Assembly: GCA_017991935.1 (NCBI GenBank)
Contig: JAGOPP010000007.1
Location: forward strand, 8,821-72,820
DNA: 64,000 bases
Source: Oscillospiraceae bacterium
Lineage (GTDB): Bacteria > Bacillota > Clostridia > Oscillospirales > Ruminococcaceae
Reading direction: 5' to 3'
Shown here: one piece after another, positions 34,775 to 44,100 of the stretch
Layout: each line of letters opens with the position of its first letter
How positions within the stretch are numbered: the first letter of the stretch is position 1
Made by a program: the position numbers and the translations under genes
Notes under the pieces: model-generated
What the model was told of the DNA's origin: nothing
Database searches by the model: none
Seen by the model: only the letters and a program-made list of their open reading frames with translations

Positions 34775-34969
34775 TTTGGCCTCCAATATTTTATATTTTG
34801 AAACGCAGAAAGCGGTTCAAGCAAAACCTGAAATATGAAGGAACTGTATACTCAAAAATTCATTTTTACAATACTTTTTTTATTACGAACAAATGAAAAA
34901 CGCTTTGGAACATTTCTTTCTTTTCTTAAAAAAGTTTTTTTATCCTCGTTAAAAAGCTGCTTTTTCTTC

Positions 34970-34998
34970 TTGACACCGGAAATGAAGCCCTTTACAAT
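34970..34998 (+). promoter_or_regulatory. Sigma-A promoter of the transhydrogenase-like operon
   Basis: TTGACA (34970-34975), 17-bp spacer, TACAAT (34993-34998), within an AT-rich island (34790-35010) in otherwise GC-rich DNA. The start codon is 35 nt downstream. Confidence 0.88.
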
Positions 34999-35032
34999 AT
35001 ATAGAATATGGATGCTGAAAGGGGGGCTTTCT

Positions 35033-35536
35033 TTGAGCTGTGCAGGGAAAAAACAGTGCGACGCGGCCTTCGAGCGGGCGCTCGCGGACTATTCGGGCGA
35101 CAAAAGCCTGTTGATTCCGCTTTTGCAGAGATTGCAGGAGGCCTACGGCTGGCTGCCGCCGGATATTCTGGAGGCCCTCTCCGCGCGGACCGGGATCCCG
35201 GTCCCGGAGATCTTGGGGGTCGCGACGTTTTACGCCCAGTTCCGGCTCCGGCCCGCCGGGAAACACGGCATCCGGCTCTGCTTCGGCACCGCCTGCCACG
35301 TCAACGGCTCGGAGACGATCGGCGACGCGCTCCGGGACGAGCTGGGCGTCGAGCTCGGCGGCACCACGGAGGACGGTTTCTACACGCTCTCGACCGTCGC
35401 CTGCCTCGGCTGCTGCTCCTTAGCGCCGGTCATGATGATCGACGGGGAGGTCTACGGCAGGCTTACGCCGGACAAGGCCCGGCAGATTGTCCGGGAATTC
35501 CGGGGAACTCACGGAGAGGAGGCGGCCGCACAATGA
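35033..35536 (+). CDS. NuoE/HydC-type [2Fe-2S] thioredoxin-fold subunit (167 aa)
   Basis: Small subunit of an electron-bifurcating flavin complex. Helical N-terminus (PLLQRLQEAYGWLPPDILEA) and thioredoxin-like [2Fe-2S] domain with four ligands: CFGTAC...CLGCC pattern (Cys-x4-Cys and Cys-x3-Cys). The TTG at 35033 is preferred: GGGGGG lies 6 nt upstream; an ATG at 35012 has no ribosome site. Its stop overlaps the next start (ATGA). With the following NuoF-like and GltD-like proteins it resembles StnC. Confidence 0.9.
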   Translation: MSCAGKKQCDAAFERALADYSGDKSLLIPLLQRLQEAYGWLPPDILEALSARTGIPVPEILGVATFYAQFRLRPAGKHGIRLCFGTACHVNGSETIGDALRDELGVELGGTTEDGFYTLSTVACLGCCSLAPVMMIDGEVYGRLTPDKARQIVREFRGTHGEEAAAQ

Positions 35537-37296
35537 AGATCGTCGTCGGGCTCGGGAGCTGCGGCATCGCCGCCGGCGGGAAAAAGATCTACGGGACGCT
35601 CGAATCCCTGCTCGCCGCCCACCCGGAGGCGGGAGCCTCGCTCGGCGGGACCGGCTGCTGCGGCATGTGCTACGCGGAGCCGCTCGTCGAGATCCGGGAG
35701 GAGGGACGCACCACCCTTTATGGATCCGTGACGGAGGAGTCCGCCAAGGAGATTTTCGAATGGCATGTCCTGCACGGGACGCCTATCTATAAATATGCGG
35801 TGCGCTCCACCGATCATGCCTGCGCCGAGGAAGGATTTTTTGAGAAGCAGCGCCGGATCGTCCTCGCGCGCTGCGGCGTCATCGACCCGGAGTCTCTGGA
35901 CGAGGCGCTGGCGCTGGACGCCTACCAAGGCCTGCGGAAGGCGCTCGCCATGTCCCCGGAGGAAGTCATCGAGGAGATGAAGGCGAGCGGTCTGCGCGGC
36001 AGGGGCGGCGCGGGCTTCCCGACCGGCCTCAAATGGAGCTTCGCCCGCAAGAGCGCCTCCGGCCCAAAATACATCCTCTGCAACGCCGACGAGGGCGACC
36101 CGGGCGCCTTCATGGACCGCTCGGTCCTCGAGGGCGACCCGCACGCCGTCCTTGAGGGCATGGCGATCGGCGCCTACGCGATCGGCGCCTCGGAAGGCGT
36201 CGTCTACGCCCGCGCCGAGTACCCGATCGCCGTCAAACGCATGCAGAAGGCGATCGACGACGCGGAGAAGGCCGGCTTCCTCGGGGAAAATATCCTCGGC
36301 TCCGGCTTTGATTTTCATCTTCAAATCAAGCAGGGGGCCGGCGCGTTCGTCTGCGGCGAGGAGACGGCCCTGATGGCCTCCGTCGAGGGGAAGCGCGGGA
36401 TGCCGACCATGCGCCCGCCGTTCCCGGCGGAGAGCGGGCTCTTCGGCAAGCCCTCCAACATCAACAACGTGGAGACTTGGGCGAACGTCGGCTGGATTTT
36501 GCTGCACGGCGCTTCGGAATTCGCGAAGCTCGGCACCGAAAAGAGCAAGGGCACCAAGGTGTTCGCGCTGGCCGGGAAGGTCCGGCGCGGCGGCCTTGTG
36601 GAGGTGCCGATCGGCATGACGCTCGATGAGATCGTCAATGACATCGGCGGCGGCTCCCGCACCGGCAAGCCGGTCAAGGCCGTGCAGCTCGGCGGGCCGT
36701 CCGGCGGATGCGTGCCGGCGGGCCTCTTCGACACGCCGGTCGATTACGAGACCATCGCCGCCACCGGCGCCATCATGGGCAGCGGCGGCATGATCGTCAT
36801 GGATTCCGACACCTGCATGGTCGACATCGCCCGCTTCTTTCTCAATTTCACGCAGGAGGAGAGCTGCGGCAAATGCACGTTTTGCCGCATCGGCACGAAG
36901 CGGATGCTTGAGATCCTGACGCGGATCACCAAGGGCGAGGGGCAGGAAGGCGACATCGGGACGCTCGAGCTGCTCTCCGACGAGATCCGCCGGAACTCCC
37001 TGTGCGGCCTCGGCCAGACCGCGCCGAACCCGGTGCTCACGACGCTGCGCTATTTCCGCGAGGAATACGAGGCGCATATTAAAGAGAAAAAATGCCCGGC
37101 CAAGCAGTGCCGGGATCTGATTATCTATCTGATCGACCCGGAGCTCTGCCGCAGCTGCGCGCTTTGCAGCAAAAAGTGCCCGGTCGAGGCCATCACCGGG
37201 GCGCGCAAGATCCCCTATGTCATCGACCAGCAAAAATGTATCAAATGCGGCACCTGCCTCGAGACCTGCCCGTTCGGCGCGATCCGCAAGGAATGA
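35533..37296 (+). CDS. NuoF/HydB-type NADH-binding flavoprotein (587 aa)
   Basis: NAD(H)-binding, FMN subunit. Residues 1-85: thioredoxin-like [2Fe-2S] domain with CC ligands (GTGCCGMC). Residues 110-430: NuoF core with RGRGGAGFPTGLKW (NADH/FMN), CNADEGDPGAF and GAGAFVCGEETAL. SLBB domain near 330-400, then SCGKCTFCRIGTKRM [4Fe-4S]. The last 70 residues carry two ferredoxin clusters (CRSCALCSKKC, CIKCGTCLETC). This is the HydB architecture of bifurcating hydrogenases, formate dehydrogenases and Stn transhydrogenase. Overlap ATGA with the upstream gene. Confidence 0.93.
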   Translation: MKIVVGLGSCGIAAGGKKIYGTLESLLAAHPEAGASLGGTGCCGMCYAEPLVEIREEGRTTLYGSVTEESAKEIFEWHVLHGTPIYKYAVRSTDHACAEEGFFEKQRRIVLARCGVIDPESLDEALALDAYQGLRKALAMSPEEVIEEMKASGLRGRGGAGFPTGLKWSFARKSASGPKYILCNADEGDPGAFMDRSVLEGDPHAVLEGMAIGAYAIGASEGVVYARAEYPIAVKRMQKAIDDAEKAGFLGENILGSGFDFHLQIKQGAGAFVCGEETALMASVEGKRGMPTMRPPFPAESGLFGKPSNINNVETWANVGWILLHGASEFAKLGTEKSKGTKVFALAGKVRRGGLVEVPIGMTLDEIVNDIGGGSRTGKPVKAVQLGGPSGGCVPAGLFDTPVDYETIAATGAIMGSGGMIVMDSDTCMVDIARFFLNFTQEESCGKCTFCRIGTKRMLEILTRITKGEGQEGDIGTLELLSDEIRRNSLCGLGQTAPNPVLTTLRYFREEYEAHIKEKKCPAKQCRDLIIYLIDPELCRSCALCSKKCPVEAITGARKIPYVIDQQKCIKCGTCLETCPFGAIRKE

Positions 37297-37510
37297 CCCC
37301 GCGGTGAGCGGGAGGGCAAAGATCGCGCCGCCGCGGCCGGGGGCGTCCGGGGATGGTCCCCGGGTGAGCGGGAGGGCAGGGTTCGGCTGCTCGTTTCCGA
37401 TGACCGTGGTCTGATGATCCCCGCGCGAGCGGGGATTCGAACCATCCTTCTCCCCGACATAGGCGGTCACCCCGGCGGAATGACCCCGCGGGTGATCGGG
37501 GACTCGAACC
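37293..37510. CRISPR. Degenerate type I-E-like CRISPR array or related hairpin repeats (4 units)
   Basis: Four ~29-30 bp palindromic units start near 37293, 37353, 37414 and 37480. Their CCCC cores are 61, 61 and 65 bp apart, the 29+32 period of type I-E arrays. The best copy, ATGATCCCCGCGCGAGCG (37414 on), looks like known I-E repeats. Units 1 and 2 share GTGAGCGGGAGGGCA; units 3 and 4 share a GGGGA-TCGAACC end. The spacers differ. No cas genes are in the window, the repeats have diverged, and the array begins within 4 bp of the stop of the NuoF-like gene. It may be a relic. Confidence 0.5.
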
Positions 37511-37774
37511 CCGACGCCCATGCTCCCGGGCCCGCGCCGGATTTCAAAACCGGAACGGGTACGTACGCTCCCCCGCGCCCGCTTGCGTGTGGCCGCCGAC
37601 GCGCCATCATCGTAAATGCCCGCCGATTTGTGGCCGCCGGAAGGATAGGGTTGTTTTTGAAAATTCCCTATGCTCGACCGCCGCGGGGCGTACCGTTCCA
37701 GAGCCGCCGGGAGCCCGTTTTCCGGCCGAACCGCAAAAATGCGGCGAACCTCTTCCTGAAAGGATGATTTCGAT
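37511..37774. other. Rest of the gap inside the transhydrogenase-like operon
   Basis: No gene seen. It contains GC-rich dyads (a partial tRNA-like fold on the minus strand at about 37494-37590, discussed in findings) and an AT-richer patch at 37645-37680 that could hold a promoter for the next gene. Confidence 0.4.
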
Positions 37775-39829
37775 ATGGAAAACCTGCATTTTACGCTAAA
37801 CGGGAGAGCCTGCGAAGCGCCCGAGGGCTCTACCGTGCTCGAGGCGGCCGCCCGAAACGGCGTGGAGATCCCCGCTTTGTGCAACGACATGCGGCTGGGG
37901 CCCTTCGGCTCCTGCATGCTCTGCCGGGTGGAGATCGACGGCGCGCGCGGGAATCCGCTGGCCTGCGGGCAGCGCCTCGCCGAGGGGATGGTTATTCGCA
38001 CCGAGAGCGGCGCGATCCGCCTTTCGAGGAAAACCTGCCTCGAGCTGCTGCTCTCCGAGCACACCGGGGACTGCGTCGCGCCCTGCACCATGACCTGCCC
38101 GGCGCACGTGGACGCCCGGCATTATATCGAAAAAATCGCCGAGGAGGACTATTCCGGGGCCGTCCGGCTGGTGCGGGAGCAAAACCCGCTGCCCGCGGTC
38201 TGCGGCAGGATCTGCACCCGTCCCTGCGAGGACGAGTGCCGCAGGAATCTTGTGGACGAGCGCATCGCGATCGACGGGCTCAAACGCTTCGCCTCGGATT
38301 ATGAGGCCACGCACGGCATCATCTTGCCGGAAAAGGCCCCCGCGACCGGAAAGAAGGTCGCCGTCATCGGGGCCGGTCCCGCCGGGCTCTCCTGCGCGTA
38401 TTACCTGCTGCTCAAGGGCCACGCGGTCACGATCTTCGAGCGCCGCGCGAAAGCCGGCGGCATGCTCCGCTACGGCATCCCGTCCTACCGCCTGCCCAGA
38501 GACATTTTGGAAAGGGAGGCGGGCCTGATCGAATCTTTGGGCGCGGAGATCCGGTATGGCATCGAGTTCGGAAAGGATGTCACGCCCGAGAGCCTCAAAG
38601 AAGAGGGCTTTTCCGCGATTTTTCTCGGCGTCGGCTCCCAAAAGGGATGGGCGCTCGGCTGCGCGGGCGAGGACGCCTGCCAAGAAAATATCCTGACCGG
38701 CGTGGAGTTTCTGGGCCGGGTGGAGCAAGCCCGCGACGTCGACCTGACCGGGAAAAGAATCGTCGTAGTCGGCGGCGGCAACACGGCCATCGACGCCGCG
38801 CGGACCTCGGTCCGCCTCGGCGCTTCGCAGGTCGAGATCGTCTACCGCCGCGGCAAGGCGGAGATGCCCGCCCACGCCGAGGAGATCGCCGCCGCGGAGG
38901 CGGAGGGCGTTTCCCTGCGCGTGCTCACGGTCCCGAAGGCCGTCCGCAAGGATGAGCACGGCGCCGTGCTCACGCTGATTCGAACGGAACTCGGGGAGCC
39001 GGACGCCTCCGGCAGATGCCGGCCCGCCGAGGTGGAGGGCTCGGAATACGACCTCGCGGCGGATCTTGTGATCTCCGCCGTCGGCCAGACGCAGGATCTC
39101 TCGTTTCTGAATGAAAAATTCCCGCTCGAGACCGTAAAAGGCCGCCTCGCGGCCGACGGGGCCACCGGAAAGACCGCGCTCCCGGGCGTCTACGCGGGCG
39201 GAGACGTCGTGACCGGGCCGGCGACCGCGATCGAAGCCATCGCCGCCGGCAAGCGCTCGGCGCTCGCCATCGACGCCTATCTACGCGGGGAGGAATACCG
39301 GGCGCCGGACGCGTATTTTCATGTGAAGGGCAAAACGCTCCGCGAAGTGGACCCGGCGGAGTACGAGGAGATGGAGAAGCTGCCCAAGCAGCATCCGGCG
39401 GAGATCCCGCCGGAGGAGAGAAAGCGCACCTTTGACGAGGCGGAGCTTTCGTTCACCGAGGAGGAGGCGCGCAAGGAGGCCGCCCGATGCCTCAAATGCG
39501 GCTGCGACGCGCAGGACGACTGCCTGCTGCGAAAGTACTCGGCGCAGTACGGCGCGGATCAGTTCGCCTTTACCGGTGAGAAGGCGCGGCTGCCGCGGGA
39601 CGACAGCCACCCGTATTTCTTCCGCGATCCGAGCAAATGCATCCTCTGCGGGCGCTGCGTGCGCATCTGCGCGGAGGTGAAGGGCGCGCACATCTTCGGC
39701 TTCAAATACCGCGGCAGCGGCACCGTGACGGAGCCCTACCTGCCGATGGTGACGCGGGGGGACGACGTGTGCCGGGACTGCATGCTCTGCGTGGACACCT
39801 GCCCGACCGGGGCGCTGCTTAAAAAATAA
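37775..39829 (+). CDS. GltD/NfnB-like FAD-NAD(P) oxidoreductase with Fe-S domains (684 aa)
   Basis: Residues 1-80: plant-type [2Fe-2S] ferredoxin fold (GPFGSCMLCRVEI). Residues 95-165: Fer4_20-type bis-[4Fe-4S] region (CVAPCTMTCPAHVD, CGRICTRPCEDEC). Residues 168-500: GltD/NfnB-type flavoprotein with FAD motif VIGAGPAGLSCAYYL, NADP motif VVGGGNTAIDAA and C-terminal GVYAGGDVVTGPAT. Residues 560-684: Cys-rich region and two ferredoxin clusters (CILCGRCVRIC, CRDCMLCVDTC). Together with the NuoE- and NuoF-like genes this matches the Sporomusa-type Nfn (StnABC) that couples NADH, NADPH and ferredoxin. AAAGGA lies 10 nt upstream. Confidence 0.88.
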   Translation: MENLHFTLNGRACEAPEGSTVLEAAARNGVEIPALCNDMRLGPFGSCMLCRVEIDGARGNPLACGQRLAEGMVIRTESGAIRLSRKTCLELLLSEHTGDCVAPCTMTCPAHVDARHYIEKIAEEDYSGAVRLVREQNPLPAVCGRICTRPCEDECRRNLVDERIAIDGLKRFASDYEATHGIILPEKAPATGKKVAVIGAGPAGLSCAYYLLLKGHAVTIFERRAKAGGMLRYGIPSYRLPRDILEREAGLIESLGAEIRYGIEFGKDVTPESLKEEGFSAIFLGVGSQKGWALGCAGEDACQENILTGVEFLGRVEQARDVDLTGKRIVVVGGGNTAIDAARTSVRLGASQVEIVYRRGKAEMPAHAEEIAAAEAEGVSLRVLTVPKAVRKDEHGAVLTLIRTELGEPDASGRCRPAEVEGSEYDLAADLVISAVGQTQDLSFLNEKFPLETVKGRLAADGATGKTALPGVYAGGDVVTGPATAIEAIAAGKRSALAIDAYLRGEEYRAPDAYFHVKGKTLREVDPAEYEEMEKLPKQHPAEIPPEERKRTFDEAELSFTEEEARKEAARCLKCGCDAQDDCLLRKYSAQYGADQFAFTGEKARLPRDDSHPYFFRDPSKCILCGRCVRICAEVKGAHIFGFKYRGSGTVTEPYLPMVTRGDDVCRDCMLCVDTCPTGALLKK

Positions 39830-39840
39830 CAGGGAAATCA

Positions 39841-39878
39841 AAGCGGGGGCCCGCCGATCGGCGGGCCCCCGCTTTTTT
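39841..39878 (+). terminator. Strong terminator of the transhydrogenase-like operon
   Basis: Perfect 17-bp palindromic stem (AAGCGGGGGCCCGCCGA and complement) followed by six T. Confidence 0.9.
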
Positions 39879-40020
39879 GTATAAACCGGGCCGCAAGCCG
39901 CCCCATTACCAAACGGCATAAAAAAAGAAGCCCCATCCGGTGGCCCCCGCTTTTTTGTATAAACCGGGCCGCGAGCCGCCCCATTACCAAACGGCGCAAA
40001 AAAAGAGGCGCAATCCGGTA
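39866..40020. repeat. Direct duplication of a 78-bp terminator-flank segment
   Basis: CCCCCGCTTTTTTGTATAAAC starts at 39866 and again at 39944; both copies continue with the same ~78 bp (GGGCCGC-AGCCGCCCCATTACCAAACGGC) with few changes. Confidence 0.85.
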
Positions 40021-40033
40021 AGGATCGCGCCTC
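39998..40033 (-). terminator. Terminator of the 40058 gene
   Basis: Minus strand GAGGCGC-ATCC/GGAT-GCGCCTC followed by seven T. Confidence 0.85.
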
Positions 40034-40057
40034 CAATAAGCGTTTGGAGCGAATGGA

Positions 40058-40261
40058 TCAGGCCTCTTTGCCGTTTACAAACTCAAAAAGGTCGGCGCCG
40101 TCGTAGCGGATGGAGTAGGGGTGGCCGGCGTTCTGCATGGACAGCGAGCGGGCGCGGTCCTTCGCGTCGAGGACGTTGAAGCATCTCTCATACACGCGGC
40201 CCTCGCGAACAACTTCATATCTCTTGAGCTGATCCTTTTTGGGCTCCTGATCAATGGCCAT
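40058..40261 (-). CDS. Small hypothetical protein (67 aa)
   Basis: AAAGGAG lies 8-9 nt before ATG 40261 and a terminator follows the stop, so the gene is convincing. Charged N-terminus (MAIDQEPKKDQLKRYEVVRE), then FNVLDAKDRARSLSMQNAGHPYSIRYDG, which could form a small alpha/beta domain. No Cys pairs, no membrane helix. The family is not recognised. Confidence 0.65.
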   Translation of the reverse strand: MAIDQEPKKDQLKRYEVVREGRVYERCFNVLDAKDRARSLSMQNAGHPYSIRYDGADLFEFVNGKEA

Positions 40262-40523
40262 CGTAGTTGCTCCTTTAATTTCTTCCCGGAAAGGGAAGTT
40301 CTTTTACGCTTCCATTTTACCGTTTCTTTCGGTCTTTGTAAAGCACCAAAACAAATTTTCTCGCGATTTGGGCAAAACGCCGGAAGAAACCCGGGCCGTG
40401 CGCCCGCGGCCCCGCCTGAATGTGTGCCGGGCCGCGCGATTTTTTCCGGTTGGGCCTCAAAGCGGGCGGTTTCCCCCGGCAAAAGCCGCTTTTTTTGGGG
40501 GCGGCCCCGCCGCCTCCGGGAAA

Positions 40524-41108
40524 TTATTTGATCTTGCCCTTTTCGATCTCCGCGGCGAGGGTGCTCTTTCCCTCGCAGACCGCCTTGAGGGAATCGTAAT
40601 AAAATTCAATATAATGGAGCATCAGGGCGAAGTGATCGAGCGCCTGCTGCTCGGCGTCCAGAAGATCCGTTTCGCCGCGCAGCAGGAGGCCGCCGCGGTA
40701 GGAGACGACGTTCAGGTTCGTCTGGATTAGAAACGCGCCGGTCGCCGTCTTCCAGTTGCAGTGGCGGCAGAAATGGTCGACTTCCGCAAGATTCTCCGTC
40801 TGAATGGGGTCGATCAGCGCGAAGTGGATCTGAAGGGTCTGCACGTCGCCGCCGGTCAGGATCTCCAAGGGGGCGAAGACGCAGGTCAGCGCGATCACGT
40901 TCTCCCCTCCCTCGTCGCCGAAGGCGGTGTGCAGAGAGACCGGGAATCCCTCCATATGGTCGACCGTCGGCTCGAAGCCGTAGCTGCGCAGTCCGTCCGC
41001 CAGCCCGTTCAGAAACGTCTCCTCGTCGAAGCGGGAGGCCGTCTCCTCGGTGTCCTTGCCGGCCTCGTCCGCCGGGACTTGGGTCCGTTCGTTTTCATTT
41101 TCGCTCAT
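40524..41108 (-). CDS. YbjN-like or chaperone-like hypothetical protein (194 aa)
   Basis: The N-terminal ~25 residues are disordered and acidic. Residues 30-190 alternate strands and helices (FLNGLADGLRSYGFEPTVDH, IQTNLNVVSYRGGLLLRGET, ALMLHYIEFYYDSLKAV), compatible with the YbjN/type-III-chaperone fold; this is a weak fold impression. GGAGG lies 11 nt before ATG 41108. It starts 49 nt after the DUF4157 gene on the same strand, so it may be a partner or chaperone of that protein (inference). Confidence 0.6.
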   Translation of the reverse strand: MSENENERTQVPADEAGKDTEETASRFDEETFLNGLADGLRSYGFEPTVDHMEGFPVSLHTAFGDEGGENVIALTCVFAPLEILTGGDVQTLQIHFALIDPIQTENLAEVDHFCRHCNWKTATGAFLIQTNLNVVSYRGGLLLRGETDLLDAEQQALDHFALMLHYIEFYYDSLKAVCEGKSTLAAEIEKGKIK

Positions 41109-41156
41109 TTTTTATGGTTCCTCCGTTCCTTGACGTTCGGGAAAATGGGGTCTTTT

Positions 41157-44100
41157 TTATACCACGGCGTTCCGGTCGCCGAACATGTCGCCGGCGAGAC
41201 GCCGCGCGCCCATGCCGCGCATATGCTGCTGCGCGTACGCGCCCTTGCCCGTGCCGGAGATGTCCCTGCCGTAGCCGGAGAGGAACTGCTCCTTATGGGC
41301 GGCGACCTCCTCGTCCGACTCGTCGAAATGGTGGAATCCCGTGCCCACGTCGGCGCGCCACTGGACAAGCTCCGGGAACACCCGGACGGCCGGGTTCTTG
41401 ATCAGATTCCGGTAATCCTTGCGCTCGGCGCTCATCTTCTCGGCCACATCTTTTAAGGAGGGCAGCGGGTCCCAGAGCTTTTTGAGGGCGCCGAGGTCGG
41501 AGAGCGCCTGAATGCCGGGCATCGCGTCCGCGCCCGGGTTGGCCACAGCGGTCTGCTTCGGGTTCGCCTTCATCGCGTCGCGCCAAGTCTTGACCGTGCC
41601 GGGGTCATGCGCCTCTTTGGCGGCGTCGATCAGCATGTTCGCGGCGTTGCGGTAGATGGCGATGTCGGAGAGCTCGGCCCGCTTCCCCTTGGGGGATCCC
41701 ATCTCGAAGCAGATCAGGCGCTTGAAGAGGCGGGTGGTGTCCCTGCCGTGGGAGCGCTTTCCCTCCCGCGTGACGTGCGCGATCTTCGCAATCTCCTTCT
41801 CGGACTTGCCCTCTTTTCTCGCCTGCTCGATCTCCTCGGCGTTGGCGGCGGTGTAGGCCTCGTCGATGATGTCCTGAATGATCTGGTCAAGCTTTGTGAG
41901 CTCGTCGGAGGTGCTGCTGTATCTGCCCAGGTGGGAGAAACCGGCGTTGGCGCGCAGTTTTTCTTTTTCGGCGGCCTTTTGCTCGTCGGTCATCTTGCCC
42001 GGATCGGTTTTCTCCACGGCCTCCGTGGAGGAGGAGAGCGCGGCGGTCACATATTTGCGGCGCGCCTCCATGGTCTGCGTGAGGTTCATGCCGATGCGCA
42101 GGCGCTTCTGGACGCGCTCGGCGATCATCTTCGAGATGGAGAGCGCGGCGCTGAAGGCGCTGACGCAGGCGCCGATCCACGAGGCCACGCCGGTGACGTC
42201 CAAAATGCCGGCCGCGGTGTCGAGGACGCCCTTGAGGATGTCGATGCCGGCGTTGAACATCTCCTGCCCGGCCTTTTTCTTCATCAGGTCGCCCATCCGG
42301 ATGGAGCTCGCGAATTTCTCAAAGGCGAGCGGCGCTTTCGCCATCGCGCTTGCGTAGGAGCCCTTTTTTGTTTTGGCGGCGGTTTCGGCCGTATCTTTTG
42401 TGCTGACCATCTTGTCGGCGTTGGAGTCGTTGATCCCGCCCGGATAGCCCTGCTCGAACGAGGATTTAAAAAATTCAAAGTCCGCTTTCGGCTTCTTATA
42501 GGCCTCGAGCGCGTCCAGATACTTTTTCTGCGCGGTCCGGTTCTCGCCCTTCCGCAGCTCCTCTTCCCTCGTCAGGCTCTCGTGCTCGGTGTCGCTCTTA
42601 TGCGGCATGGATTCCGTGGAGACGGTGTGGGAGCCGATGATCTCCTCTTGGGCGGCGAGGGATTTCTTGGCGTTTTCCAGCATGCCTTCCGCTTGGGCCA
42701 GCCCGCTCTCCGCCGCTTCGAGGCCGCTGTAAAAGGACCAGACGTCCTCGTTTTTGGATTCGTAGGTGATATAGAACGCCATGACCCCGCGGAAAGCGGG
42801 CATCAGGGCCTCGAAGGAGGTGTCCCTCGGCTCCGGGGCGGGGGTGCCCGGCCCTTGGGTGGCCGTGGCTTTGCTCTCCTCGGCCGCCTTTCGGTGCTCG
42901 TAGATGATCTGCAGCTTGGACATCGGGTGGAAATCCTCCCGCTTATCCTTCGCCACGGCGTCGAGGTCGATCCCCTCCGACTGGAACGCGGCGGCGACTT
43001 TGTCCTTGCGCTTCTTCGCGAGATCGCGGGAGCCCCTGCTCTTGAGGACATGGGCCTCCGCCTGATCGACCGCCCGGCGGCGCTCCTCGCGGATCCGCTG
43101 CATGTTGGCGAGCTTGTCGCGCTCGGCCTGATAGGCCGAGCGCTGCCTGCCGGAGGCCGTGGCCGCGACGGTGGCCGCCCCGAAGACCCGGTTCCTCGCG
43201 GAGTAATCCGTCTGGGCGGATTCGACGCTGCCGTGCGCGGCCGAGAGCGCGCTTTTGAGCTCCCGGTATTTGTCGCCGACCGTCGAATCGGACGGGTCGA
43301 AACGGAATCTTTTTCCGACATGGAAGAGCGCGCTCTTCATCCGCCCGGCGACCGCGGCGGTCTCGTCGGCGTCGTAGCGCAGCCCCATTAACTCCTTGGT
43401 GATGGCGCCCTTGGGGTTCTCAAGGTCGACGCCGGCGGCGGTGGCCTTCGTCTTCATGGTCACGACGAACTTTTTGGCGTTTTCCCTTGCCTTGCCCTGC
43501 TCGACCATATCGCCGATGCCGACGGCGACGTCCAAAAGGCCGAGGACCGACTGGAGGCCGGGGACCAGTTTCCCGATCCCGGTGACGTCGCTGACCCCGG
43601 TCGCGGAGACGATGTCCTTCACGTCGCCGACGACGTTGTGAATGCCGGTGACAAACTTGCCCGTATCGCTGATGAGCGTAAGAACGCCCTGCCATGTCGG
43701 GTCTTTATAAAGATCGTAAATATCGGTGCTGATGCTGATGCCGCTCGTGACGACGCCGAGGCTGTCGCCGAACCCCTTTACATGCGGGGCGAATTTGGAG
43801 ACCTTTGAAACGGAATTCATCACGCCGGAGACGGAGCTGGCGGAGGAGGTGACCGGGTCGAGCACGTCCATCGCCGTGTCGAGGCGGTCCCGCTTGCCGG
43901 TCCTCACCCGCCCGTGCTGCTGAGTGGGGGCGGAGCCGGTCGGGGCCTTTTCCGCCTCGTCCACCAGCTTCGCGCGCAATAAGAACATATCGTCGAGGCC
44001 GCGCTTCCACACGCCCTCCCGGATATAGGGAGCCTTGTTGACGACCTTCATTTTATCAGATTTCATGATAATGCCCTGCGCCGGCGCGTTTGCGGAATTC

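Noticed and set aside
37494..37590. A tRNA gene
   Set aside because: T-arm and anticodon-like arm are present, but the D-arm is missing and the acceptor has a mismatch and an unpaired base; kept only as a low-interest finding.
35509..38091. 860-codon minus-strand frame across the NuoF-like gene and the array
   Set aside because: It is antisense to well-recognised flavoprotein genes; its low-complexity Arg/Gly/Asp content is what high-GC antisense frames give.
33278..39829. A selenocysteine formate dehydrogenase operon
   Set aside because: NuoE/NuoF-like genes suggested it, but no molybdopterin formate dehydrogenase or in-frame TGA gene is present in the window.
41607..43391. 594-codon plus-strand frame opposite the DUF4157 gene
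   Set aside because: Antisense to the DUF4157 protein; composition follows high GC, no recognised domain.
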